A stretch of 64,000 nt of DNA. Source: Pandoraea aquatica. Lineage in GTDB: Bacteria > Pseudomonadota > Gammaproteobacteria > Burkholderiales > Burkholderiaceae. The DNA is taken from assembly GCF_902459565.1 (NCBI RefSeq), contig NZ_CABPSN010000001.1, positions 186,001-250,000 of the forward strand, in the 5' to 3' direction. The translations under genes were made by a program, and so were the position numbers. The notes beneath the pieces are model-generated. The model saw only the letters and a program-made list of their open reading frames with translations, was not told the DNA's origin and searched no databases. Below, piece after piece: positions 33,929 to 43,955 of the stretch; positions within the stretch are counted from its first letter, which is position 1; each line of letters begins with the position of its first letter.

Positions 33929-34779
33929 GCTTCGGCGGGCGTGGCGGGTGCATCGGCGGTGAAGAAACGATCACGCATTTCTTCGAGCCCCAGCGACGCC
34001 AGCACACTTTCCAGACGCTCGGCGGGCCGACGACGCGGCAGATCCTTGTACTGGGCGATGATCAGTTCGTTTTTCATCGAGTGTTCCCAGCCGACCAGTT
34101 CGGTCACGCTGACCTGATAGCCATGGGCTTCGAGTTGCAGGCAGCGCAGCACGTTGGTGACCTGGCTGCCGAATTCGCGCGTGTGCAACGGGTGACGCCA
34201 GATTTCCGTCAGCGCGTTGCCGGCCAGTTGCTGGCCCTTGTGTTTGCGCAGTACGGCGGCGACTTCGGCCTGACAGCAAGGGACGAGCACGATGTGGCGG
34301 GCTTGCTTGGCGAGCGCAAAGCGGATGGCGTCGTCCGTTGCGGTATTGCAGGCGTGCAGTGCGGTGACGACGTCGACCGTTTCGGGCAATGCCGGCGAGG
34401 TAATCGAATCGGCGACGGACAGGTTCAGGAACGACATGCCCGGAAAGCCGAGGCGTTGCGCCAGCGCCGTGGAGGTCTTGACGAGTTCCTCACGGGTTTC
34501 GATCCCGAAGATATGCGAATCGTCTGCGAGCGCCTTGAAGAACAGGTCGTAGAGGATGAAGCCCAGATAGGACTTCCCGGCACCGTGATCGACGAGCGTC
34601 AGGCGGCCGTTGTCGTTCTTGACTTCCTGGAGCAGCGGCTCGATGAACTGAAACAGGTGATAGACCTGCTTGAGCTTGCGGCGGCTGTCCTGATTCATCT
34701 TGCCGTCGCGCGTCAGGATGTGGAGTTCCTTGAGCAGCTCGATGGACTGACCGGGACGGATTTCGTGGGTATTCGACAT
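33925..34779 (-). CDS. SAM-dependent methyltransferase (Methyltransf_32-like)
   Basis: A 284-residue class I methyltransferase. The SAM-binding motif is LTLVDHGAGKSYLGFILYDLF around residues 60-80 (key GAGKSY), followed by IFGIETREELV, and an acceptor-region motif VTALHACNTATDDAIRFAL. VLVPCCQAEVA is characteristic of the PF13679 group found in RNA- and small-molecule methylases. Substrate unknown. It lies 87 bp upstream in coordinates of the lipid operon, same strand, with an imperfect hairpin between them, so it may be its last transcribed gene. Confidence 0.75.
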   Translation of the reverse strand: MSNTHEIRPGQSIELLKELHILTRDGKMNQDSRRKLKQVYHLFQFIEPLLQEVKNDNGRLTLVDHGAGKSYLGFILYDLFFKALADDSHIFGIETREELVKTSTALAQRLGFPGMSFLNLSVADSITSPALPETVDVVTALHACNTATDDAIRFALAKQARHIVLVPCCQAEVAAVLRKHKGQQLAGNALTEIWRHPLHTREFGSQVTNVLRCLQLEAHGYQVSVTELVGWEHSMKNELIIAQYKDLPRRRPAERLESVLASLGLEEMRDRFFTADAPATPAEA

Positions 34780-34866
34780 GGGAAACTGAATAAGCTGCGG
34801 GAGGCAATGCCGCCCGGAAACCGATAGTTTACCGAAAATGGGGGGAATGCTCCCGATGTGACCGAG

Positions 34867-36078
34867 TCAGCCGTCGCGGGTGACCAGAAAGTGATTCACG
34901 TCGACGCGCCGTTCGTCGAACGCCGCTTCGCAATATTTCAGATATAGGCGCCACGTGCGGATGAACGATTCGTCGAATCCCTGTGCGAGGACCTCCTCGA
35001 TTCGGGACGAAAACGCTGCGTGCCACAGATTGAGTGTGCGTGCGTAGTCAGGGCCGAACGTCAGTGTCTCGCGGGCATGCAAGCCGCCGCTTCGCGCAGC
35101 GGCGACGAAGTGCGGCACGCTCGGCAGCATGCCGCCCGGAAAAATGAATTCCCGAATGAAGTCGCTGGATTCTCGATAGGCGTCGAACGCCTCGTCCGCA
35201 ATCGTGATGGTCTGGATCAACGCGCGGCCACCAGGGCGAAGGCGCTGCGCCAGTAGGCTGAAGAACGACGTCCAGTAGGCTTGCCCGACCGCCTCAAACA
35301 TTTCGATGGACACCACGGCATCGAACTGTCCCCGAACGTCACGGTAATCGGTGAGCGAGACGGTTGCCGCGTGCGCCAGACCGGCGTCGGCGATCCGGCG
35401 GCGCGCGAGCGCCAGTTGCTCCTGCGACAGCGTGATGCCGTGGACCGAAATGCCTTGCCGTGCCGCGTGCAGGGCAAATCCGCCCCAGCCGCACCCGATC
35501 TCCAGTACCTCGTCGCCAGAACGTAATCCAAGCGTATCGATAATGCGTTGGTACTTGGCGCACTGCGCGTCGGAGAGCGAGCGTTGCGTGTCGCCCTCAA
35601 ACAGCGCACTCGAATAAGTCCAGGTCGGGTCCAGCCACAGCCCGTAGAACCGGTTACCCAGATCGTAATGCGCATGAACGTTACGCTGGCTGCCCGTCCG
35701 TGAGTTCCGGCGCATCGCGTGCCGCAGGTGAAACCAGATCCGGCTCAATCGCGATCCGACGATCGGTCTTTCAATCGAGGACCGATTGCGTAGCGCCAGG
35801 CGCAGCAGTGCGGCGATGTCTGGTGTATCGACCCACCCCGAAATATAGGCTTCAGCAAAGCCGATATCGCCTGCGCGCAGGATCTGGCGACAGGCTCGCC
35901 AGTCGTGGATCTGAAGCGTGGCACCGGGCGAGTCGCTGGATTGACCGAAAACTTGTACCGAGCCGTCGGGTGTCACGAGTGTCAGATGGCCCGTGCGAAG
36001 ACGCTGCAATAGGGCACAGAATACGCGGGCACCCAGCGGGACTGTGGCGTGAGGGGAAAGAAGGCGAAGCAGGGTCAT
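34867..36078 (-). CDS. Cyclopropane-fatty-acyl-phospholipid synthase family methyltransferase (copy 1)
   Basis: A 403-residue SAM-dependent enzyme of the CFA synthase family, which methylates or cyclopropanates double bonds of membrane phospholipid acyl chains. It shows NVHAHYDLGNRFYGLWLDPTWTYSSALF (family substrate-site signature, cited as HYDLGNRFY), the SAM loop VLEIGCGWGGFALHAA and the late EFIFPGGMLPS. Its ATG overlaps the stop of the DUF1365 gene (ATGA). It is the last of six tightly linked lipid genes. With another homologue in the same operon, the product is unlikely to be ordinary cyclopropane fatty acid alone. Confidence 0.88.
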   Translation of the reverse strand: MTLLRLLSPHATVPLGARVFCALLQRLRTGHLTLVTPDGSVQVFGQSSDSPGATLQIHDWRACRQILRAGDIGFAEAYISGWVDTPDIAALLRLALRNRSSIERPIVGSRLSRIWFHLRHAMRRNSRTGSQRNVHAHYDLGNRFYGLWLDPTWTYSSALFEGDTQRSLSDAQCAKYQRIIDTLGLRSGDEVLEIGCGWGGFALHAARQGISVHGITLSQEQLALARRRIADAGLAHAATVSLTDYRDVRGQFDAVVSIEMFEAVGQAYWTSFFSLLAQRLRPGGRALIQTITIADEAFDAYRESSDFIREFIFPGGMLPSVPHFVAAARSGGLHARETLTFGPDYARTLNLWHAAFSSRIEEVLAQGFDESFIRTWRLYLKYCEAAFDERRVDVNHFLVTRDG

Positions 36079-36881
36079 GATCTGATTTCCTGATCGGAGG
36101 GCAACTTTCCGTGGAACGGCACGCCTTTGCGCCATAGTCGCAGTGCCTGCCAATGAATTCGAAAAACGACGCTCAGGGCATTGAGCGGCGCACCGAGCAT
36201 GGCCTTCAGTACTGCCACGCCGGTGAGTGGCTCGGCATGCATGCCGATGGCCGTTTGCAAGATCCGCTTGTCGTCCACGGAGTATTCGATGCAGACCGAC
36301 CACACCCGCCCGTGTCGGTTGACGCGAAACGCATACTGTCCTTCGATCCGGCAGAACGGGGAAACGTGAAATTCCTTGCGGCATTGGAGTGCGACATCGC
36401 CGCGAATGGGGGCCGCGCCCGGCGCGCACAGCAAGTAGCCGTGATGGTGGCCGAACGTGTTGTTCACATCCGCGTAGATCGCGCGCAGGTCCCCAGCGCG
36501 ATCGTGGCAATACCAGAAGCTCACCGGGTTGAACGCGTAACCGGCGATGCGCGGAATGGTTTGCAGCCAGATGACACCGTCGGCAGGAATCGCGGCCTCG
36601 GCGAGACGCTCACGCATCCACACGTCCAGCGAACGGCCGTCTCTCGGTCCGTAGTCGGCCGACTTCAGGCTCAGAAGGCGACATCGGTCCACGGCGAACC
36701 ACCAACGTACCAGCGTGTTCATTCGCGCAACATCACAAGAAATCTGAAACAAGGGGTATGTGAACCGGTGCGCTACGGGGTAAAGACGCTCGTGCATGAC
36801 GCGCCCTTTGAGCAGCCAGGCGGCCGGGGCGTTCGTCGGATCGGTCGCGTTGGTTCGGGCGGTCGGGGCGGTCGTATTCAT
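36075..36881 (-). CDS. DUF1365 family protein
   Basis: A 268-residue protein of the DUF1365 family, whose function is unknown but which is regularly encoded between an FAD oxidase and a CFA synthase. Visible family stretches are HRFTYPLFQISCDV, the FNPVSFWYCHDRAGDLRAIYADVNNTFG core (key FNPVSFWYC), and KEFHVSPF. Overlaps of four bases on both sides (with the FAD enzyme and the CFA synthase) show it is coupled to them. A role in making or handling modified fatty acids is inferred from context. Confidence 0.85.
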   Translation of the reverse strand: MNTTAPTARTNATDPTNAPAAWLLKGRVMHERLYPVAHRFTYPLFQISCDVARMNTLVRWWFAVDRCRLLSLKSADYGPRDGRSLDVWMRERLAEAAIPADGVIWLQTIPRIAGYAFNPVSFWYCHDRAGDLRAIYADVNNTFGHHHGYLLCAPGAAPIRGDVALQCRKEFHVSPFCRIEGQYAFRVNRHGRVWSVCIEYSVDDKRILQTAIGMHAEPLTGVAVLKAMLGAPLNALSVVFRIHWQALRLWRKGVPFHGKLPSDQEIRS

Positions 36882-38179
36882 AGGGAGGCCCACGGCGGCA
36901 GAACATCGAAATCGCGAGCGACACGCAGCGCGGATTTGAGGCCATCCTCGTGAAACCCATAACCGCTCCACGCCCCAGCGAACCAGGTGCGCCGACGGCC
37001 CTGCAACGCCGGAAGTTGCAACTGTGCGTCCACTGCGGCGAGATCGAGTAGCGGATGTTCGTAGGCATATCGGCCGAGCACCGTGGACGGCGAGGGCTCC
37101 CGTACCGGGTTGAGCGTCACGACAACTGGCGTGCTGAATGGCAGGGCCTGGAGCTGATTGATCAGGTAGCTCACGCAAACGGCGGGGGCGTCGGCGGTCG
37201 CGCGGCTCGTATGGCTCACATAATTCCAGGCCGACCACACGCGTCGGCTTCGGGGGAGCAACGTCGCGTCGGTGTGGAGCACGGCAATGTTGGGCTGATA
37301 GCGCACGCTGCCGAGTACGCGGTGTTCCTCGGGGTCGGCGTCTGCAAGCAAACGAAGACTCGTCGGCGTATGGCTTGCCATCACCACCGCGTCGAAGCGT
37401 TCGGTCTGTGCGTCGCCAAAACGGATCGTCACGCCATTGCTGTCGCGCGCCACTTGCCTCACCGGCGTGCGCAGTCGAACGTCCTCCAGCGTGGCGGTAA
37501 TACGCCTGACGTACTCGCGGCCGCCACCGGCGACCGTGCGCCATTGCGGTCGATCCCGAATTTGCAGCAGGGCGTGATTCAGACAAAACCGCAGGAAGGT
37601 GACCGCCGGAAATCGCAGAATATCGCTCGCGCGGCTTGACCAGATTGACGCCGCCATGGGCAACAGGTAGTGCTGCTGAAACGGCTGCCCATACCCATGC
37701 GCGAGCAGCAGTTCGCCGACAGACTGCCGTTCGCTCGATGCGCTCTCGAGATGTCGTTGCGCCGCGGCATTGAATCGCACGATGTCACGCAGCATGCCGA
37801 GAAAACTCGGCGAACAGAGGTTCCTGCGTTGCGCGAAGACGGTATTCAAATTGGTCCCCGCCCACTCGAGCGCGCCGCTGCCGATGGAGACGGAGAACGA
37901 CATGTCGCTGGCGATGGACCGCACGCCAAGCTCGTCGAAGAGTGCGATGAGGTTCGGATAAGTGCGCTCGTTGAACACGAGAAAGCCCGTGTCGACGGGC
38001 GCGTGCCTGCCGTCGAGCTCGACATCGACGGTGTTGGTGTGGCCGCCCGCGTATTCGCCCGCCTCGAATACCGTCACCCGATGCTTGCGCGCAAGCAGAT
38101 AGGCGCTCGCCAGCCCAGAGATCCCTGCGCCGATCACCGCAATTCGTTGGCCAGGAGGCAGAACCGTCGTTGGACTCAT
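36878..38179 (-). CDS. FAD-dependent amine-oxidase-fold oxidoreductase
   Basis: A 433-residue flavoprotein. The Rossmann start is RIAVIGAGISGLASAYLLA (residues 12-30), with the EAGEYAGGHTNTV stretch contacting FAD and a late FAGAWSGYGFHEDGLKSAL. It belongs to the NAD/FAD-binding proteins that accompany DUF1365 and CFA synthase genes and likely desaturates or oxidises acyl chains. It is the third enzyme of the operon; the lipocalin gene ends 15 bp upstream and the DUF1365 start overlaps its stop. Confidence 0.87.
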   Translation of the reverse strand: MSPTTVLPPGQRIAVIGAGISGLASAYLLARKHRVTVFEAGEYAGGHTNTVDVELDGRHAPVDTGFLVFNERTYPNLIALFDELGVRSIASDMSFSVSIGSGALEWAGTNLNTVFAQRRNLCSPSFLGMLRDIVRFNAAAQRHLESASSERQSVGELLLAHGYGQPFQQHYLLPMAASIWSSRASDILRFPAVTFLRFCLNHALLQIRDRPQWRTVAGGGREYVRRITATLEDVRLRTPVRQVARDSNGVTIRFGDAQTERFDAVVMASHTPTSLRLLADADPEEHRVLGSVRYQPNIAVLHTDATLLPRSRRVWSAWNYVSHTSRATADAPAVCVSYLINQLQALPFSTPVVVTLNPVREPSPSTVLGRYAYEHPLLDLAAVDAQLQLPALQGRRRTWFAGAWSGYGFHEDGLKSALRVARDFDVLPPWASL

Positions 38180-38194
38180 TGCACGATCTCTCCG

Positions 38195-38788
38195 TCAGTC
38201 GGATCCGTTGGATGGGGCAAAGCCGGGCTTCCCGAGTTGCTCCGGCAACTGCGGCACGCGTCGAAAGCGCGATGTGTCGTAGCCCATGGCCGATAAGCGC
38301 ATCAGTAGCGAGCGATACGTTGCGTCGTCCATCGTTGGGGTCCGCGAAAATATCCAGCCCAGCGATTTGTCCGGATAGCCGAGTAGCGTGTAGCGGTAAT
38401 CCGGGTCCACGTACAAGGTGAGTTGTGAGACATAGATCGGCCAGAAGAGCCGCACCCGCCAATGGCCGCCGCCGCTGCCGGGCACGACGCTGTCGACGAA
38501 TTGGTAGTGACTCTCGGGTTGGTCGAACCCGCCTTTGCGACCGTAGAAGTGATCGTCGATACGCCCGTCTTCGCGCAGCGTCCACTCGGCCCGGCTGGCG
38601 ACGAAATCGCGCTCGGCGAAATAAGGAATATTGGCAATGACATACCAACGGCCCATATAGCGTGGCAAATCGACCGCAGCGACCTTGAGCGGCACGTCGG
38701 CGAGCGGATTCGGGTTGGGCTGAGAGCCGGAGCAACCGGTCAGCGCCGCGAAGACGAGTGCCGCGCCTGCGGCCGAATGTCGAATCAC
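38195..38788 (-). CDS. Lipocalin lipoprotein (Blc-like)
   Basis: A 197-residue outer-membrane-type lipoprotein: signal with lipobox LTGC near residue 19, then the lipocalin motif YMGRWYVIANIPYFAERDF and a C-terminal GYPDKSLGWIFSRTP. Lipocalins bind fatty acids and lyso-phospholipids, fitting the lipid operon. The start is GTG at 38788, chosen because GGAGG lies seven bases upstream; it overlaps the CFA copy 2 stop by four bases (GTGA). Confidence 0.87.
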   Translation of the reverse strand: MIRHSAAGAALVFAALTGCSGSQPNPNPLADVPLKVAAVDLPRYMGRWYVIANIPYFAERDFVASRAEWTLREDGRIDDHFYGRKGGFDQPESHYQFVDSVVPGSGGGHWRVRLFWPIYVSQLTLYVDPDYRYTLLGYPDKSLGWIFSRTPTMDDATYRSLLMRLSAMGYDTSRFRRVPQLPEQLGKPGFAPSNGSD

Positions 38789-39900
38789 GGCGTGCCTCCG
38801 ACGGTCGTTCCACGCTTTTCGAACAGGTAATGGCCCACGCCCCACGCTTGGCCCCGGGCGTAGCCGAACAGCTCCGCGACAGCCATGTAGAACATGCGCC
38901 AGCGCTGAAATTGCAGACGAGCCTGCGCCCCGTAGGCCGCCTCCAGCAGCGGCATCGTCTTCGTCTTGGAGGCGTCGAGCGCGTCGCCCCAATCGTTGGC
39001 CGTGCGCGCGTAGTGCTGCCCATCGACCCACCACCGGTCGGTCAGGCGTAGGTCGTCCTGGAAGTGAAGCAGCAGGTCGGCGCTCGGCATGGTGCCGCCG
39101 GTAAAGAAATGCCGCGACATCCAGTCGGAGCCGTCCCGATCCTGGAAGTGATAGGCCAGATAGCGATGCGCGAAGATATGCACGAACAACATTCCCCGAT
39201 CGTCGAGCCAGTGCGCGATCTTCTGCATCAACGCACCGTAATTCTTCATGTGCTCGAACATCTCGATGGAAAGGACGCGGTCGAAGTGCGCAGGGACGTC
39301 GTCGGAGAAATCGAAGTCGGCGACGTTGCCCGTCACAATCCGAAGGTTGCGCAGCCCTCGTTTTGCGGCCGTCGCTTCGATGAACCGTCGTTGGCCGTGG
39401 GAATTGGAGAGCCCGACGATTTGTGCGCCGGGGTACCGCTCGGCCAGCCACAGCGCGAGCGATCCCCATCCGCAGCCGAGATCGAGGATGCGTTGTCCGT
39501 CGGCGAGCTGTGCGCGCTCGGCATAACGCGCCAACATCGCCCGTTCGGCCTGTTCCAGCGTTGTCTCCTCGTGTTCGTAATAGCAGCAGGAGTACTTCAT
39601 CGCAGGACCAAGGTGCGCCTGGAAAAATTCGCTCGGCACCTCGTAGTGCTGTGCATTGGCGTCCTGAGATGCAATGGCAATAGGACTCGCGCGCAGTTCT
39701 TTCACGAGCGCCGCCAGCGCCGACACGCTGTGTTCAACGTGGGACGCGTGCTCCTGCCTGAGCCGTTGGCGTATCAATCGGCGCATTCCGGCGCGCAACA
39801 GCGCGCCGGGCACCACACCCGACTCACAAAGCCGGATCAATCCCGATGGTTCGGCAGCGCTGGGGCTGATCGAAGGCGGCTGCGTAAGAGAGACAGTCAT
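38785..39900 (-). CDS. CFA synthase family methyltransferase (copy 2)
   Basis: A 371-residue SAM-dependent methyltransferase. It has the substrate-site stretch NAQHYEVPSEFFQAHLGPAMKYSCCYYE (key HYEVPSEFF), the SAM loop ILDLGCGWGSLALWLAE, and the MFEHMKNY and FTGGTMPS motifs. It is clearly paralogous in fold to the copy at 34867-36078 but differs in the acceptor region, suggesting the two act at different steps. It is coupled to the lipocalin gene downstream and lies 39 bp after the DUF1295 gene. Confidence 0.87.
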   Translation of the reverse strand: MTVSLTQPPSISPSAAEPSGLIRLCESGVVPGALLRAGMRRLIRQRLRQEHASHVEHSVSALAALVKELRASPIAIASQDANAQHYEVPSEFFQAHLGPAMKYSCCYYEHEETTLEQAERAMLARYAERAQLADGQRILDLGCGWGSLALWLAERYPGAQIVGLSNSHGQRRFIEATAAKRGLRNLRIVTGNVADFDFSDDVPAHFDRVLSIEMFEHMKNYGALMQKIAHWLDDRGMLFVHIFAHRYLAYHFQDRDGSDWMSRHFFTGGTMPSADLLLHFQDDLRLTDRWWVDGQHYARTANDWGDALDASKTKTMPLLEAAYGAQARLQFQRWRMFYMAVAELFGYARGQAWGVGHYLFEKRGTTVGGTP

Positions 39901-39939
39901 AGTGTCGTGCTCCGGGCATGCGGATGTTGATCAAGCCGA

Positions 39940-40731
39940 TTACGGCTGGCGAGAGGCTTTCGGCGGCCAGGGGACCAACGAACTGGTGGTATTCATGTAC
40001 TCCCGGTAGGCCGGGCGGGTGGCCATCAGGTGCGCCTCCAGTAGCGGGATGCCCGACACCTTGAGCAGCAGCCATGCCATGAGGAGCGGGGGAAAAAGCG
40101 TTGTCCATCCCCAAGGAGCCGAGATGGAGAGCGCGGCGTAGCTGCACCAGTGCAGGCATTCGAAGAAATAATTGGGGTGACGCGAGTACCGCCACCAGCC
40201 TGCGCGGCAGACCTGTTCCCGATGTGCGGGATCGGATACGAAGCTGCGCAACTGGTGATCGGCAGTCGTCTCTCCTGCGATCGCACTCGCCCAGACGAGC
40301 GCCGCGACGCCCATATTCAGAGGGGAGGGGGCCTGTGCACTGAATGCCGGTACAAAAAACGCGACCGCGAGCAACATTGCAATCACGCCCTGGAGTTGGA
40401 AGAACCAGAACATGTTGCGGTCGGCCGCCGCCGCCCATCGTTCTCGGAAGGCCCGGTAGCGTGCGTCTTCCGGCTTGCCCCAATTTCTACGCCACAGATG
40501 CATGGCCAAGCGCGCACCCCAGACGCCACCGGCCACACCGACGAATATCCGGTTGAGCGCATCCCCGGTGCCCCGTAACGCCACGAAAATGGCCACTGCG
40601 GCCAGTGCGGCAGCCCAGATGGGATCGACCATGCCTGCGTTTTTCGTCCGTTTCTGCAATAACCAGGCCAATGCGAAGGTGATGATCAGTCCGCATAGGG
40701 TTATCACGGCAGTCGTTAGCATCGGTGACAT
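39940..40731 (-). CDS. DUF1295 membrane protein (steroid-reductase/ICMT-like)
   Basis: A 263-residue inner-membrane protein with about six helices. The DUF1295 signature is CRAGWWRYSRHPNYFFECLHWCSYA around residues 175-200 (key RYSRHPNYF), which binds NADPH or SAM in relatives. It is the first gene of the lipid operon in transcription order and probably reduces or modifies an acyl or isoprenoid chain. I chose the ATG at 40731, followed by a second ATG nine bases in; the ribosome binding site is close (GGAA). Confidence 0.82.
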   Translation of the reverse strand: MSPMLTTAVITLCGLIITFALAWLLQKRTKNAGMVDPIWAAALAAVAIFVALRGTGDALNRIFVGVAGGVWGARLAMHLWRRNWGKPEDARYRAFRERWAAAADRNMFWFFQLQGVIAMLLAVAFFVPAFSAQAPSPLNMGVAALVWASAIAGETTADHQLRSFVSDPAHREQVCRAGWWRYSRHPNYFFECLHWCSYAALSISAPWGWTTLFPPLLMAWLLLKVSGIPLLEAHLMATRPAYREYMNTTSSLVPWPPKASRQP

Positions 40732-40992
40732 TTCCGGCCGGTGAGTGTCGTTGCGATGTATACGAAGAAAGGGCGTCGCCGGATGCACATTTGACGCTTT
40801 TTTTTGAATTCGGCGGTCGTCGCGCCGTGTGCCCGGCACGGGCACCGGGAGCAAGCAGCCCTCGTGGTCGACGACCGGGGGGCAGGGCATTGGGCTTGTG
40901 GAGGCGGATGAGGGATAATGGGCGCAGGTCGATGGCAGATCAGGGTGCAAAACGATCGCCGTCGCACCGACGTGTTAACTCAGAGATTTCCT

Positions 40993-41643
40993 ATGCGTGA
41001 CATCATTGACGGCTTCCTGCGTTTCCAGCGGGAGGCCTTTCCTCAGCGCGTCGAGCTTTTCAAGCGACTTGCCACGAGTCAGAACCCCAAAGCCCTCTTT
41101 GTGACTTGTTCGGATAGCCGTGTCGTTCCGGAGCTGCTCACGCAGCGCGAGCCCGGCGAGCTATTCGTCATTCGCAATGCCGGCAACATCGTTCCGTCAT
41201 ACGGACCGGAGCCGGGAGGCGTTTCCGCCACAGTCGAATATGCGGTTTCGGTACTGGGTGTACAGGACATTGTGATCTGCGGCCACTCGGACTGTGGTGC
41301 GATGGGCGCGATTTCACGCTGCACCTGCCTCGACCACATGCCTGCGGTGGCCAACTGGCTACGTCACGCCGACGCGGCGAAGGCAATCAATGCCGCGCAT
41401 TCCTACGACACGCCCGGTGCGAAGCTCGACGGGCTGGTCAGGGAGAACGTGATTGCCCAGTTGGCGAACATTCGCACGCATCCGTCGGTGGCCCTTGCGC
41501 TTGAGCAGGGCCGTATGAACCTGCATGGATGGGTGTACGACATCGAAACCGGCGGCATCGACGCGCTTGACGGTGAGACCCGCAAGTTCGTCCCGCTGGC
41601 CGACTCGCCGAATACGGTGGCCGTCGCGTCTCGCATTCGATAA
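40993..41643 (+). CDS. Beta-class carbonic anhydrase
   Basis: A 216-residue enzyme that hydrates CO2 to bicarbonate. The zinc ligands are visible: VTCSDSRV gives Cys and the Asp-Arg dyad (about residues 38-44), and [11 protein letters not shown] gives His and Cys (about 98-106). AGNIVPSYG is also typical. Length and motif order match the CynT/Can type. The 261-bp region upstream, divergent from the lipid operon, shows no clear operator. It stands alone in its unit, ending at a strong hairpin. Confidence 0.93.
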   Translation: MRDIIDGFLRFQREAFPQRVELFKRLATSQNPKALFVTCSDSRVVPELLTQREPGELFVIRNAGNIVPSYGPEPGGVSATVEYAVSVLGVQDIVICGHSDCGAMGAISRCTCLDHMPAVANWLRHADAAKAINAAHSYDTPGAKLDGLVRENVIAQLANIRTHPSVALALEQGRMNLHGWVYDIETGGIDALDGETRKFVPLADSPNTVAVASRIR

Positions 41644-41651
41644 TGAGAGAC

Positions 41652-41681
41652 GTTGCGCAGCGTTGTTCGACGCTGCGCAAC
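41652..41681. terminator. Strong hairpin between convergent genes
   Basis: A perfect 12-bp stem (GTTGCGCAGCGT with ACGCTGCGCAAC) and 6-base loop, eight bases past the carbonic anhydrase stop and 32 before the ABC ATPase stop. It probably works in both directions. Confidence 0.65.
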
Positions 41682-41713
41682 CCCCAAGTCGGTACGAATT
41701 GGCGCGACGCGGT

Positions 41714-42451
41714 TCAGCGCAACACGCTGCTGAGAAACTGCTGCGTTCGCGCTTCCTTCGGCGCGCCGAAAATCTCGGCGGGAGAGCCGCTCTCGACGAT
41801 TCGCCCATGGTCGAAGAAGATGACCCGATCGGCGACCTCCCGGGCAAAGGCCATCTCATGCGTGACGACGATCATCGTCATGCCGTCGCGTGCCAGATCG
41901 CGCATCACGCCCAGCACTTCGCCTACGGTTTCCGGATCGAGCGCAGAAGTCGGTTCGTCGAACAGCATGAGCTTCGGCTTCATCGCCAGCGCCCGCACGA
42001 TTGCGACACGCTGCTGCTGCCCGCCAGAGAGCGATACTGGATAAGCGTTCGCCTTGTGCCCCAGCCCGACGCGCTCCAGCAGTGCATGCGCGGTCCGCTC
42101 GGCGTCGGCCTGCGTCATTCGTCCCAGCTTGACCGGTGCCAGCGTGATGTTGCGCAAAATGGTCAGGTGCGGGAATAACGTGTAATCCTGAAACACCATG
42201 CCCACATCCTCGCGCAGCCGCGCCATCGCCCGATGGTCGCGCACGTTGGTGGCGGCGTCGCCGAGCGTCACCGTGCCGTCGGTCGGCGTCTCGAGACTGT
42301 TCAGGCAGCGGATCAGCGTCGATTTTCCCGATCCGCTCGGTCCGATGACGACCACTACCTGTCCTGGATAGACGTCGAGGTCCACGCCGTTGACCACCTG
42401 ATGCGGACCGAAATGCTTACGGAGTCCGCGAATCGAGAGCAGCGCGTTCAT
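41714..42451 (-). CDS. Polar amino-acid ABC transporter ATPase
   Basis: A 245-residue nucleotide-binding subunit. Walker A is GPSGSGKST (about residues 36-44), the Q-loop is [12 protein letters not shown], the ABC signature is LSGGQQQR and Walker B is [14 protein letters not shown]. It belongs to the GlnQ/HisP group for polar amino acids. Its ATG overlaps the stop of the lyase gene by four bases, so transport and lyase are coupled. The permeases and binding protein are upstream in the same operon. Confidence 0.93.
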   Translation of the reverse strand: MNALLSIRGLRKHFGPHQVVNGVDLDVYPGQVVVVIGPSGSGKSTLIRCLNSLETPTDGTVTLGDAATNVRDHRAMARLREDVGMVFQDYTLFPHLTILRNITLAPVKLGRMTQADAERTAHALLERVGLGHKANAYPVSLSGGQQQRVAIVRALAMKPKLMLFDEPTSALDPETVGEVLGVMRDLARDGMTMIVVTHEMAFAREVADRVIFFDHGRIVESGSPAEIFGAPKEARTQQFLSSVLR

Positions 42452-43953
42452 TGCAGTCCCGCCAGCGCGCGGGTGGCACTTTGCAGTGCCTGCCGGGCAT
42501 CCGCCAGACGGGTGTGCCATCCGGCGAGGGTCGTGCGGGCGTCGTCGAGCCTGACCTGCGCGTCTTCCAGGTGCGCGCGCAGGGTTTGCGGGTTCGGGCT
42601 GCCCGCCGACGCTCGCCCGGCGACATTGCTTGCCGGGTCCAGACAGGCACGTACCGAGGCGGCGTCAATGCCCAGCGGCGCACCGAGCTGCTCGCGCGCC
42701 GCGGCTTCGACCATGGCGACATCGATCCTGTCGGCCGGCACGCCTTGGTCCATCGCGCTGCGCACCACCGACCCGACGACATGATGCGCGGCCCGGAAGG
42801 AGAGGTCGTGTTCGCGCACCATATGGTCTGCCAGCGCGGTCGCAGTCGAGAAGTCTTCGGCGGCTAGTCGGCCTGCACGCGACGCGACCGGTCGCGCCGT
42901 GCGCAGCACGAGTTCGAGCAGTTGCAGGCAGCGGATGGCCTCGCGCGCAGTGTCCCAGAAGCCCTGGGTGCCTTCGCGACTGGCGTCGCCGGAGTGGGTA
43001 AAGTTCGTACCCTTGATAGCCATCGCGCTGGCCATCAGTGCGGCGACGATCTGTCCGGTGCGTCCTTTCAGATACTCGAGCACGACGGGATTCTTCTTCT
43101 GGGGCATGATGCTCGACGTCGTGGCGACACTGTCCGGGAATTCAATCAGCCCAAATTCGTGCGTGGTCCACACGAAGTAGTCTTGCGCGACGCGGCTCCA
43201 CAGCACCGCGAGCAGGCTCAGGTCGGCAATGCTCTCCAGAACGAAGTCGCGCGAGCCCACAGCATCGAGCGCATTGTCCACGAACGTATCGAAGCCAAGC
43301 AGGTCGGCGGTGCGCTGACGGTCGATCGCGAACGGTGTGCCAGCGAACGCTGCGGCCCCGAGCGGGGAGACGTTCATGTTCGTGAGTGTATCCATGAGGC
43401 GACGGGTGTCGCGCTCAAGGGCCTGTGCGACCCCTGCGAGATAGAACCCGTAGGTGATCGGTTGCGCCGGTTGCAAATGGGTGTATCCGGGCATGACGAT
43501 GTCCGCGTGATGGGCGGCTTGCACCAACGCCGTTTCGCGCACGCGCAACAGGGCGTCGACAAGATCGAGCAGCACGGCGCGTCCGCGCAGACGGTCGAGC
43601 GTTGCAAGAATGTCGTTGCGGCTTCGCCCCGTGTGCATCCGTCCGCCGACGTCGGCCCCGACGTTGTCCATCAAATGCGCTTCGTAATTGAAATAGCTGT
43701 CTTCCCGGCTCGGATCGAGCGGTACGGCACCCGGGCCTGCGTCCTCCATCGCGAGAATGCCGCGCGCCAGTGCCGACGCATGTTCGGGACGAATTAGCCC
43801 TTGTTCGGCCAGCATCACGACATGTGCCTTGTTGATGTCGCCAAGCGGGACGAAGGTTTCGTCGAAACCGTCGAGGCGAGGTTTGAAGATGATGTCGTTG
43901 ACTTCGGGCGCGGCGGCTTCGGTGAGCCGACGACTGACTTTGGAGGTGGACAT
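42448..43953 (-). CDS. Argininosuccinate-lyase-family enzyme in ABC transporter operon
   Basis: A 501-residue member of the fumarase/aspartase superfamily. The signature is [11 protein letters not shown] around residues 280-290. [10 protein letters not shown] and [11 protein letters not shown] mark the argininosuccinate-lyase branch, which releases fumarate from an N-substituted aspartate. It is longer than usual, with an Ala/Arg/Leu-rich, coiled-coil-like C-terminal tail of about 50 residues. Sitting between transporter genes rather than arg genes, it more likely cleaves an imported N-(1,2-dicarboxyethyl) compound, such as argininosuccinate or an aminopolycarboxylate (inference). An AAGG site precedes the ATG. 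Confidence 0.85.
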   Translation of the reverse strand: MSTSKVSRRLTEAAAPEVNDIIFKPRLDGFDETFVPLGDINKAHVVMLAEQGLIRPEHASALARGILAMEDAGPGAVPLDPSREDSYFNYEAHLMDNVGADVGGRMHTGRSRNDILATLDRLRGRAVLLDLVDALLRVRETALVQAAHHADIVMPGYTHLQPAQPITYGFYLAGVAQALERDTRRLMDTLTNMNVSPLGAAAFAGTPFAIDRQRTADLLGFDTFVDNALDAVGSRDFVLESIADLSLLAVLWSRVAQDYFVWTTHEFGLIEFPDSVATTSSIMPQKKNPVVLEYLKGRTGQIVAALMASAMAIKGTNFTHSGDASREGTQGFWDTAREAIRCLQLLELVLRTARPVASRAGRLAAEDFSTATALADHMVREHDLSFRAAHHVVGSVVRSAMDQGVPADRIDVAMVEAAAREQLGAPLGIDAASVRACLDPASNVAGRASAGSPNPQTLRAHLEDAQVRLDDARTTLAGWHTRLADARQALQSATRALAGLQ

Positions 43954-43955
43954 GT

